Shown here: positions 46,046 through 54,420 of the stretch, in pieces
How the letters are laid out: each line of letters opens with the position of its first letter
Numbering within the stretch: the stretch's first letter is position 1
Translations under genes and position numbers: made by a program
From: Epiperipatus broadwayi
Taxonomy: Eukaryota > Onychophora > Udeonychophora > Euonychophora > Peripatidae
Direction: 5' to 3'
Assembly: GCA_028023455.1 (NCBI GenBank)
Contig: JAQFVV010000055.1
Location: 5,732,030-5,796,029 of the forward strand
DNA: 64,000 nucleotides
The notes under the pieces: generated by a model
What the model was told of the DNA's origin: nothing
Database searches by the model: none
Seen by the model: only the letters and a program-made list of their open reading frames with translations

Positions 46046-46545
46046 AACAGAGCAAAACTCTCCATACAGTATTGCCACCTGTGCTAAACAGAGTAATCAA
46101 TGGATGCCAGAAGGCTTGTGCATAAAATCCCTATCTAATGCCTACTCATCCAATATCCCCAGACTAGTTTCTGGCTTGTGGCCTTCGTCAGTGAGGAGCT
46201 TTGGATCTGAGAGCACTGCATCTAGATCTTAGGATCTAATGCAACCCTCTAGCAACCACCTTTTATCTCAGCTTAACTACTAAACTATGAGAATGAAATT
46301 GAAAACACAAAAAATATTTTCAATCTAAGCTCAATAGCTTAAATAGACGAAGGCCACAAGCCAGAAACTAGTCTGGGGATATTGGATGAGTAGGCATTAG
46401 ATAGGGATTTTATGCACAAGCCTTCTGGCATCCATTGATTACTCTGTTTAGCACAGGTGGCAATACTGTATGGAGAGTTTTGCTCTGTTTATCAACAATT
46501 AATGTGCTAGTATAGGAAATGTGATCATGTGATGCTTAATGGTTT
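46046..46545. repeat. Family A foldback, copy 9
   Basis: The outer arms AGAGCAAAACTCTCCATAC and GTATGGAGAGTTTTGCTCT are perfect. A local novelty is TGTGCTAAACAGAGTAATC in place of the usual CAGTGCAAGCC block, mirrored in both arms, so the arms have been homogenised. The - arm holds an apparently intact hammerhead. The + arm has lost the first half of its core (AATAGACGAAGGCC junction). Confidence 0.85.
46147..46207 (-). ncRNA. Hammerhead-ribozyme-like motif, family A copy 9 (antisense to HDAC8), apparently intact
   Basis: Read on the - strand from 46207: ATCCAA, AGC, TCCTCA, then the core CTGACGA (46191-46185). Next are A, stem II GGC/GCC with loop CACAA, A, GAAA (46171-46168) and the palindrome ACTAGT, with triplet GTC ending at 46162. 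Then TGGGGA (46161-46156) pairs with TCCTCA (six pairs, one G·U), TA forms the other side of an internal loop, and TTGGAT pairs with ATCCAA. All conserved core positions are present. Confidence 0.65.
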
Positions 46546-46569
46546 AAAACATAAAATTACATAAAGAAG

Positions 46570-48120
46570 GTAACCCTTTGCTAGTTATGATAGATTTTGG
46601 TGGTTTATTCATGTATCAGACTTCTAAATATATTGGTAAGCTTTTACAAGATTTTTTTAGGATTTGGGGAAAATACTATTGCTTCACTGTTTGACTTTGT
46701 AAATAGTATCAAAAATTTGGTGATTGATGAGAATGATGTTATTGCTTCATTGGATGTAACAGAAATGCATGGATCTATTGACAGAATGAATTCCATAAAA
46801 ATAATTGAACATACATTAAAAAGTAAAAGTATTTGTAAATATATGATAAAGTTTATTGTTGATTCTTTAACGTTTTTTAATGATAACATTGTTGCATCTT
46901 TTGAAAGTCAATATTATAAAATGTCTAAAGGTTGGCCCATGGGTCTGCCTGTAGTTGCACAAGTTTGCAATTTTGTTTTATCTACATATGAGAGTAATAT
47001 TTTAAATATGTATACTTTTGGAGATATTAAAATTTACAAAAGATATGTGGATGATGTTTTTGTTTGTGGAAATACTAATACTATAAATTTGCTTGTAGAG
47101 GAATTAAATAAGGTGAATGGCTTGAAATGGACTATTGAAAAGGAACAGGACAAAAATATTAAATATTTAGATTTAATTATTACAAGAGATAACAGTATAT
47201 TAAATTATAAATTAATAATTAAGCCACTGCAAAAAAGGGGATATATAAATTGTAAATCAAAAGTACCAATGATGCATAAGATGGCAAGTTTTAGATCTTT
47301 TTTGTTTCGGAATGAAAAATTATGTCGTTACCAAAGTGATAAACTGAAAAATATTGAGATATTTGCCAAGGAATTGCTTGATGTTGGTTATAAAATGGAA
47401 CAAATAAGCAATACTTTATGTCAATTTAAAAAAAAGTTATAATGATTTAAAGGAAATGAAGATTAATAGTAAACAATGGATATCTATTCCATTTATTTCA
47501 AATCCACAAGTGAAATTTTTTTAAGGATATATATAAGAATGTGTTTAATGTTTCATTCTACATTCCAAACAATATTAATAAATTAGTCAATAATTCTAAG
47601 GATGTCATACCTGTCAAGCAGAAAAGTAATGTCATATATCAAATTTTTTGTGATTGTATGCTATCATATATAGGTGAATCTAGGTGCAGTATTGAGAAGA
47701 GATTGAGGGAGCATGAATTGTTATATAAGCGTGTAAAAAGTAAAAATAATGGTGATTTAATGTCTCCTTCAGTTTTCTTTGATCATGAAAAAACATGTAA
47801 ATATAAATTTAAATTTGATTTTGAAAATGTGAAAATTCTTCATGAAGAGAGAAACCATAATAAAAGAAAAATTAAGGAGGCAATTTTTATAAATAGGAAT
47901 AAAATGCATTTAATAAATAGACAAGCTGCTAACATTAAAATACGAGATTCGTGGGATTTGAATTGATGATGTTTGCTTCCACTTTTTTTTTTTTTTTTTT
48001 AATTTAATGGCAGTTGAGGCAGGTTTAAGAAATTAACCGAAAGTACTTCTGTGGATTTAAGGATTGTTTATAATAGTTTGTTACCGTTAAAATTATTATT
48101 TTTATTATAATTACAATTTT
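46570..48120 (+). mobile_element. Penelope-like element (RT plus GIY-YIG endonuclease), 5' truncated, one frameshift
   Basis: 46597-47442 encodes a Penelope-type reverse transcriptase missing its N-terminus. It has motif A region DVIASLDVTEMHGSID, motif B MGLPVVAQVCNFVLS, motif C YKRYVDDVFV, then IKYLDLIITRD and a thumb with MMHKMASFRSFLFR. After a frameshift near 47440 the frame at 47541-47966 carries a GIY-YIG endonuclease: VIYQIFCDC, SYIGESRCSIEKRLREHE and the downstream acidic/aromatic region KEAIFINRN. The combination RT then GIY-YIG defines endonuclease-bearing Penelope-like elements. A 3' untranslated region of about 150 bp follows a T-run. The MGSP-like motif reads MGLP. The element is recent-looking but not intact. 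Confidence 0.9.
48010..48055 (+). ncRNA. Decayed hammerhead-like motif in the Penelope 3' end
   Basis: TTGAGGC (48014-48020) stands where CUGANGA would be. GGTT/AACC (48022-48025 and 48035-48038) forms a stem II, GAAA is at 48039-48042, and AGTACT (48042-48047) is a palindrome followed by TC. The diverged copy at 49.05 kb reads TTGAAGA and GAAAGTACTC. Bases C3 and A9 are lost here, so it is probably inactive. Confidence 0.4.
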
Positions 48121-48189
48121 GTTTTAATTAACGGACATTTTATTTATATTACATATATATATAATAATCAATAAAGCAAGTCATATATA

Positions 48190-48625
48190 GCATGATATTA
48201 CTTTATAAAAAGCAAAAATGCAATACAGAGAGTGTACCAATAGCTCAAACAAGCTCTTATTAACAAGTGTGGTAAGAGAAAACATTTAAAATCTCTATCT
48301 GGAATATTCTTATCCCCAGACCAATTGGTTTCAAGCTTATGGCTCACCTCATTGAGGAGCTAGAACATTCAGACCCTAGATCTAAAATATCAACTCAAAA
48401 CCCAGCACTTATTTAATACGTAACTATTGAGAAGAAACTGAAATTTTCAGACATAAAAAAGTCTTTAACTTCAGCTATCTAGTTTCTGGCGTCCCAGCGC
48501 TCCACTGAGGTGAGCCACAAGCTCGAAAACAATTGGTCTGGAGATAGGGACCCCAATAGAGATTTGAATTTTTTCTTTCGGCACTTATAAAATAAAAGCT
48601 TGATTAGAGCTATTGGTAATCTCCA
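48190..48625. repeat. Family B foldback, copy 3, with two hammerhead-like cores
   Basis: The arms are mirrored (CAATAGCTCAAACAAGCTC on the left against the GAGCTATTGG block on the right). The + arm core (48505-48538) has CTGAGGT, a perfect stem II GAGC/GCTC, GAAA and a stem III region ending GGTC. The - arm has GAAACCAATTGGTC, where ACCAATTGGT is a perfect 10-base palindrome, and TGGGGA able to pair with TCCTCA. Core base A9 is T in both arms, and C3 is also lost in the - arm. Confidence 0.75.
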
Positions 48626-48989
48626 TCTAGTGATCATATATATATATATATTTACACACTTGGGATATACATATTATTGTTAATTCACAGAATAAGGTGG
48701 GCATTATTTACAGGTTTTATTTAAATGATTTTTTAGAAATCTTGCTTTCAGACTTGTACATTCCGTGAATTTGATTTTTATTCTTAACGTATCGTAAAAT
48801 TATTTTATATTACTGTGAATGAGTGCATTTTAAACACTTTTTAATTAGCTCACTTATAAAAATAAGATATTATGTAATAGCCAAATATTGTGAACTTTGA
48901 CAACATATATTTCTGTATATATTTATTACTTGTGTAAAAAGCAACATATTAATTATAAACTTCATAACACCTTTACAGATGTGTATATA
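48626..48989. other. Intron sequence with a fragment of the 60.4/62.4-kb repeat
   Basis: About 48850-48925 (TATTATGTAATAGCCAAATA, TTGTGAACTTTGACAACA) matches the repeat units at 60500-60550 and 62440-62480. Confidence 0.5.
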
Positions 48990-49110
48990 ATAACATTGAA
49001 AATAAAAAATATAATGGTGATTAATTATTATACAGTCTTTCAATCCGCATGAGTACTTTCACTTAATTATTTAACCCTCTTCAACTCTCGTTTAAATTCA
49101 AATAATATAA
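48990..49110 (-). mobile_element. Old Penelope-like 3' end, minus strand
   Basis: On the - strand: TTGAAGAGGGTTAAATAATT, then GAAAGTACTCATGCGGATTG. This is a diverged match to the 3' ends at 45.55 and 48.02 kb. Confidence 0.6.
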
Positions 49111-49135
49111 TGGATATATATATATATATAGTGAA

Positions 49136-49218
49136 AGCAATCTAAATGTTGAACAAATGATCAAGAATAGAATGAATCCATTCAATTCTTGATCCTTTGT
49201 TCAACATTTAGAGTGCTT
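49136..49218. repeat. Short hairpin (about 32-bp arms)
   Basis: CTAAATGTTGAACAAATGAT and CAAGAAT are mirrored by ATTCTTGATC and TTTGTTCAACATTTAGAG around a 16-nt loop. Confidence 0.8.
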
Positions 49219-49690
49219 TTAATTCATAGTCTGGAGGGTGGTGATTTCTTCTCTTTGTTTACATGTTCATTAAGCGATGTTTCATTTAATGTTATGTATA
49301 TATAGTAATGGCGAGATGTCTAAAATAAAATTGAATAGAATTAAATATCTGATTGTGAGCTACAAGGAGTATCCCATTTAATAATTATGTTTATTTTAGC
49401 TTTCACACTTTAAAATAAATTAAAAAAATTTGCCTAATATGTATAAGATTCAAGTGTATCCTTATTTGTGGTTCATCATGTTGGGCTTGAAACAGCTGAG
49501 GAAAAGGGCTTCTTTGAAACCAATTCTACGAACCTTATAATGTTATAGTTATGAGCTAATAATGACCTTTAAAATGCACAAATTCATTGTCCTATTAAAG
49601 ATATATATTTTTAATAAATGGATTTTTATATACATATAACAATTCTGTAATTAAATTTGATTTTATCTATTATATGTATTTTACCAATAG
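49219..49690. other. Intron sequence before exon e
   Basis: Nothing recognisable. Confidence 0.4.
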
Positions 49691-49768
49691 GTGTTGAAGA
49701 TGCATTTTGTCATACCTCAAAAGTGATGACAGTTTCCTTTCATAAATACGACATCGGGTTTTTTCCAG
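49691..49768 (+). CDS. HDAC8: HDAC8 coding exon e (VEDAF..FFPG)
   Basis: This short exon of 26 codons encodes [20 protein letters not shown] and then IGFFPG. It matches the VEDAF...FFPG part of class I deacetylases, whose FF pair lines the acetyl-lysine tunnel. The acceptor is ACCAATAG and the donor GTAACA at 49769. Phases agree with both neighbours. The pyrimidine tract before the acceptor is weak. Confidence 0.96.
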
Positions 49769-50254
49769 GTAACATATCTTTCCTTTTGTCTGAAAAAAAA
49801 TATAATTAATTTAAATTTGCAAGCACTTACGTTATATTAAGCATGATACTTAAAATCAGTCACAGTTTGATTCCTGAAAGTAGAGTAAAACATTCACAGG
49901 TTCCAATAATATTTAGTTCCAATCTTATTAAAAACTACCCCCCATAAGTGTTCAAGATTGAAATCTAGATGGTGAGCACTGAGTTAGATGCGATAAGTGA
50001 TAAATTAATCTGATAATCTGTGAATGTTAAACGAAGCCCTATTTCCTTTTGATGTTCGTGCTGAGAGAATAAATGGAAAAAGAATTTAATTCTAGGTAAA
50101 AAAAAATGTGGAAAGTATTCCAAACTAGATTATTAAAGTTGGCCACATTATTGAAGCAGTTCCATAATATAAATTTATGAAAGTTGAATATGCTTTATAA
50201 GAATCTAACTTTCTTTTTTACAGGAAAACCTTATAGCCTAATTTATATTTCCTT
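49769..50254. other. Intron sequence after exon e
   Basis: Nothing recognisable. Confidence 0.4.
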
Positions 50255-50302
50255 AAAACAGGCAAAACTCTCTATACAGTAGTGATCATGTGATGTTTAG
50301 TG
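50255..50302. repeat. Family A scar (terminus joined to far flank)
   Basis: AAAACAGGCAAAACTCTC and TATACAGTAGT run directly into GATCATGTGATGTTTAGTG, the block that normally lies beyond the opposite terminus. The whole interior is missing, as after deletion or excision of a palindrome. Confidence 0.6.
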
Positions 50303-50607
50303 ATTTATATTTCCTTCTTACTCTTCCAATGTTATATTCAATAAATTGAGTATTTATGTATAATGAATAATGTACGTTAACATATGCATATTTGTGTAAG
50401 TTTGTTATATTGTGTGAATATGGTAGGAAGATTTAAAATAAATGCGCACTTTGAAATGTTTTAAATAAACATTGAAATTGTTGAGGAAAAAAAATGGAAA
50501 ACTATTTCATCAGCTGTTATTATTATTTTTTGTCAAGAAACGTCAACTTTTGTCTAATGAAAAGCCGTTTCACATTTTATATTATAAATTTCTGTATAAT
50601 TTTTCAT

Positions 50608-50858
50608 GCCACTAAACATCACTTGATCACCATTTCTTACACTTGCTCATAACTGTTATTAAAACAGGCAAAACTCTCCATAAAGTAGTGCCACTCAGTG
50701 CAAGCCAGAGTAATCAATGGATGCCAGAAAGCTTGTGCATAAAATCCATCGATTACTCTGGCTTGCACTGAGTGGCATGACTGTTTGAAGAGTTTTACCT
50801 GTTTTAATAATAGTTATGAGCAAGCATAAGAAACGGTGATCACGTGATGTATAGTGGT
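50608..50858. repeat. Short family A foldback, copy 10 (MITE-like)
   Basis: A near-perfect palindrome with arms of about 120 bp runs from CACTAAACATCACTTGATCA to its complement ending ATAGTG. It includes the CAGGCAAAACTCTCCATA termini and the GCCACTCAGTGCAAGCCAGA block. The hammerhead interior is absent. It shows that the mobile unit extends beyond the CTCCATACAG repeat to the ATCACATGATC-type flank. Confidence 0.8.
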
Positions 50859-50884
50859 TTAATACCAATCCTGCCTAATAGGAT

Positions 50885-51275
50885 ACTAGTGGCTATGGTT
50901 ATTAAAGAACCAAAGCATCAAAATTTATGGGTACAGAACTGAGTTCAGACCTATATGACTATATAAGCTAATGATCTTAGACTGAAAATATTATTGTGTT
51001 TTTAAATTTTATTCTCATAGTTTTGTAGTTAAATAAAGATAAAAGGTGGCTGCTGGAGGGTTGCATTAGATTCAAAGATCTAGGTGCAGTGCTCTCAGAT
51101 CCAAGGCTCCTCACTGACAAAGGCCACAAGCCAGAAACTAGTCTGGGGATATTGGATGAGTAGGCATTAGATAGGGATTTTATGCAGAAGCCTTCTGGCA
51201 TCCATTGATTATATTCTGGCTTGCACTGAATGGCACTGCTGTATGGAGAGTTTTGCCTGTTTTAATAAATTTTTA
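50885..51275 (+). repeat. Family A foldback, copy 11 (right half)
   Basis: It starts at the centre (GTGGCTATGGTTATTAAAGA) and contains the whole right arm. The hammerhead at about 51107-51165 matches the intact consensus in every stem (TCCTCA/TGGGGA, GGC/GCC, GAAA, ACTAGTC), but the core reads CTGACAA, a single G-to-A change. Confidence 0.8.
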
Positions 51276-51939
51276 TGATTATTAATCAAAGTAGATTTAC
51301 CTCTACATCTAAACTTTCAGTCTCTATATTATTTATTGAATATCACTTCCTGCAAGCATATTTTATATGTGTTTATATATAGTCTTTCACATTTATTTAT
51401 TAGTATATTTTATATTAAAAAAAAACATCATGTATTTCTTAGCATATTTATATTATATATATCTTCCAAAACTAAAATAAAATGAATTTACCTTTTTTTT
51501 TTTTTTTTTTAAAGTATTTTTAATATTATTGTTTCAAAAAACTTAAGACATTTTACATTCTTTTTATCTCGCTTGGTAAGTTTTCAATTCTTAAAACAAA
51601 TATATATATATATATAAACATTATTTTTTTTAATAAGTGATGATTCACTAGTAAGTATTATATAAATGAAGTTAAAAAAATAGTTCATACATATTTATAT
51701 CAAATTGTGCAAAAAAGAGGGCAAGAAATGACTCCATATAGTTAAATGAATTCTATCAAAAGTGATTTTTCCAAGAATAGATGTCCATTTATTTATTTTT
51801 TCAGATAGAGCTTTTATCTATTGAGCAAAACTTATGTGTAAACATAATGAAACAAAAACTGATTTAAAAAAAATAAATGATTTTAGACAATAATCTCATC
51901 ATGCTAGATGTATAAATATTCGAGCAAAAAAATTGTCCT
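51276..51939. other. AT-rich low-complexity intron sequence
   Basis: T-runs and TATATA stretches. No gene. Confidence 0.45.
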
Positions 51940-52560
51940 TAATCTCACAGTGGGATTAATCAAGTGTAAAAGCTTTACACGATAAAACTGAGTTGATAGC
52001 CGCCGACATTAATGGCAACAGGATAGAAATATCTGGGAAAGTTATGGTACCTATCAAGTTAAAGTCTAGAATGAGTATTTATATTGTAAATGCATGACTT
52101 TTACTCCAATTCTAGAAAGAAAATGCTTTTGGCAATGGCTAAATATGAGTCGAAAGATTCACTCCCTATCTACCGCCAAATTTCCAACTGAGAAAACTAG
52201 AGTCTTGGTCTAAAGCTACCCAGCCATGGCAGAGACTCCATTTGCACTATGCCGGTCCATTTAGTGGTTACATTTTCCTGATAGTTAAAAGTTCATACTA
52301 CAAATAGATAGAATATAAAATTGTTAAAAGCAACCAGTGTAGACAATATTATGAAAGCTTCGAACGAAATATTCTCATGCCATGGGTTATCTGAAACTAT
52401 AGTTTTCATTAATGAAGACATTTTTATGTCCACACTATTCAAAAACTTTTTTGACTACTAAGAGGATGCATACCACCATGAATGGCGGTCTAACTGAAAA
52501 GACAGTTCAGCATTTAAAGACCACGCGAAATAAAACATCATATAAAGATATTTTTATTTA
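51940..52560 (+). mobile_element. Gypsy (Ty3-like) LTR retrotransposon relic, protease and integrase parts
   Basis: About 51985-52090 translates with similarity to the end of a retropepsin region (INGNRIEISGKVMV). After a deletion, 52210-52530 carries an integrase core: a PWQRLHLHYAGPF-like start and an ESFERNILMPWV block. Then the MNGGLTEKTVQHLK-type region (the ATNGLAER motif, mutated) follows. The reverse transcriptase is missing and many stops are present. LTRs were not identified. This is a dead endogenous retroelement. Confidence 0.65.
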
Positions 52561-52878
52561 TTGTAATTCACATGAATAAACTGTCGTCCCCGTCCCCCCC
52601 ATCAAGTATACTCCAAATTGTAAGCACGCGTTCAACTTTATTATTTAGATTAAACTGCACATAGTCTAGTTAAGTGTGTGCATGTGTAGAATTATTACAT
52701 ACTCACCAAATGAAGATAATTCTACAAATAGACTTCATCTTCTCTCAGAAAATTAATGTTTAGTTTTAACCTGATTGTATATTATTTTTGTTATGAGTGA
52801 ATAAACTCTCCTTAAGTTTTATTTGTGTTGATATTTGTTTGTTTCATTATTGATGTGATTTCACTGGTATTTTGAGAT
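52561..52878. other. Intron sequence, possible remains of an LTR
   Basis: A C-run (about 52592-52600) and a polyadenylation-like AATAAACTCTCC lie downstream of the gypsy relic. There is no direct repeat with the upstream flank that I can see. Confidence 0.3.
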
Positions 52879-53407
52879 ATAGGCAAAACTCTCTATATGT
52901 ATTGCCACTCAGTGCAAGTCAGAGTAATTAATGGATGCCAGAAGGCTTGTGCATAAAATCCCCATGTAATGTCTACTCATCCAATATCCCCAGACTAGTT
53001 TCTGGCTTATGGCCTTTATCAGTGAGGAGCCTTGGATCTGAGAGCATTGCACCTAGATCTTAGGATCTAATGCAACCCTCCAGCAGCCACCTTTTATCTC
53101 TACTTAACTACAAAACTATGAGTCTTAAATTGAAAACATTATAATATTTTCAATCCAAGCTCAGTAGCTTATATAGTCTTATAGGTCTGAATTCACTTTG
53201 GGTCCAAAGCTCCTCACTGACGAAGGCCACAAGCCAGAAACTAGTCTGGGGATATTGGATGAGTAGGCACTAGATAGGGATTTTTATCCACAAGTCTTCT
53301 GGTATCCATTGATTACTGTGATTTGCACTGAGTGGCAATACGTATAGAGAGTTTTGCCTTTTTTAATAACAGTTATGAGCAAGCATAGGAAATGGTGATC
53401 ATGTGAT
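52879..53407. repeat. Family A foldback, copy 12 (both hammerhead arms retained)
   Basis: Arms of about 220-240 bp are bounded by AGGCAAAACTCTC and GAGAGTTTTGCCT. The - arm core (about 52985-53040) reads CTGATAA with all stems kept. The + arm core is complete (see 53203-53259). The GAGCAAGCATAGG flank with GATCATGTGAT follows. Confidence 0.85.
53203..53259 (+). ncRNA. Hammerhead-ribozyme-like motif, family A copy 12 (sense in HDAC8 intron), apparently intact
   Basis: In order: TCCAA (53203-53207), AGC internal loop, TCCTCA (53211-53216), core CTGACGA (53217-53223). Next come A, stem II GGC/GCC with loop CACAA (53225-53235), A, GAAA (53237-53240) and CTA, then triplet GTC (53244-53246), with predicted cleavage before 53247. 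TGGGGA (53247-53252) pairs with TCCTCA, TA is the internal loop, and TTGGA (53255-53259) pairs with TCCAA. Stem III is only A-U and C-G closing a TA loop, but ACUAGU is self-complementary, which would favour a two-molecule (or two-arm) hammerhead. All conserved core bases are present. Confidence 0.7.
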
Positions 53408-53674
53408 ATATTGAGATACCTAGTTATATAGTTGTATATATATTTATAATCAAATAACTTCTTTCTGCAAAAAATGCCTCTGAAAAATGAGTCTTATATG
53501 CTGGTAAATGTCTCACCAAATAGGGTAATTTTAACATTTTGGCCTATGTAAGTTCTCTATTTGTAGATCTTGTATATGGCTGTAATCGATTATGTATTTA
53601 TCGTGCCTATTTACATTAATAAGCAATTCATAATTATTTTAGTAATCATTATTAAAAATTTATTATACTTCAAG
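53408..53674. other. Intron sequence before exon f
   Basis: Nothing recognisable. Confidence 0.4.
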
Positions 53675-53783
53675 GTTCTGGATCGTTACATGATAAAGGA
53701 TGTGGCCGGGGTAAATACTACACGGTTAATGTTCCTCTGAAAGATGGTGTTCAAGATGATCAGTACTGTTACATATTTACAAG
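53675..53783 (+). CDS. HDAC8: HDAC8 coding exon f (GKYYTVNVPL segment)
   Basis: This exon encodes GSGSLHDKGCGRGKYYTVNV, then PLKDGVQDDQYCYIFT. This is the conserved GxGxYxVNVPL..G..D segment of class I deacetylases. The acceptor is an unusual CTTCAAG and the donor GTAATT at 53784. It ends two bases into an arginine codon completed by exon g. The intact hammerhead-like motif at 53203-53259 lies about 415 nt upstream in the intron. Confidence 0.96.
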
Positions 53784-54420
53784 GTAATTTATGTTTTTTG
53801 TACATTATATAATAAGTAATACTAAAACTGCTTTGCAGGTGGAGAAAATATTGTAGACATTAGATATATCCTTTTATGTATTTTCAGCACTGAGCACCCA
53901 TGTCAAAGGACAACTGTTATATTCCAAATAAAAACTGGATGGACAAAATTATACATCTGAATGCTCATGTCCCAAAATATCCTCAACTGACTACTACCAG
54001 ACCCTTTTCTCGTCACTGCGTCTGTGTCAGTAATGAACTATGCCTCTCTATCTTCACCTTTTCTGACGCTAACTTCTCCAGGCATGAAAACGTGACCAAA
54101 CTTCTTTTATATTTCTGATTTTATTTTGAAATACATTACTTGTCCGATAAGGGCGCTCAGCATTGAAAATGTATTAAAGATTATGATTAATGTTTGTGTT
54201 ATTTATTTATTTTTATATGAAACAGTATTAATATTATATTTAATTTATTACATTTCAGGGACAGAGCTATTGTAGATTTTATATTTTTTTACATTATATG
54301 TAATGTATGTCTATATATATTAGGATGAATTCAATATTATCCAAACTCTGGTTATATTAAAATTTCTATTGTCCACATTGTCTTATCAGCATTTTCTGTA
54401 CGAGATCGCTATTTTCTTGA
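53784..54420. other. Intron sequence after exon f
   Basis: A 72-codon open frame (53900-54118) is not recognised. TA-rich elsewhere. Confidence 0.4.
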
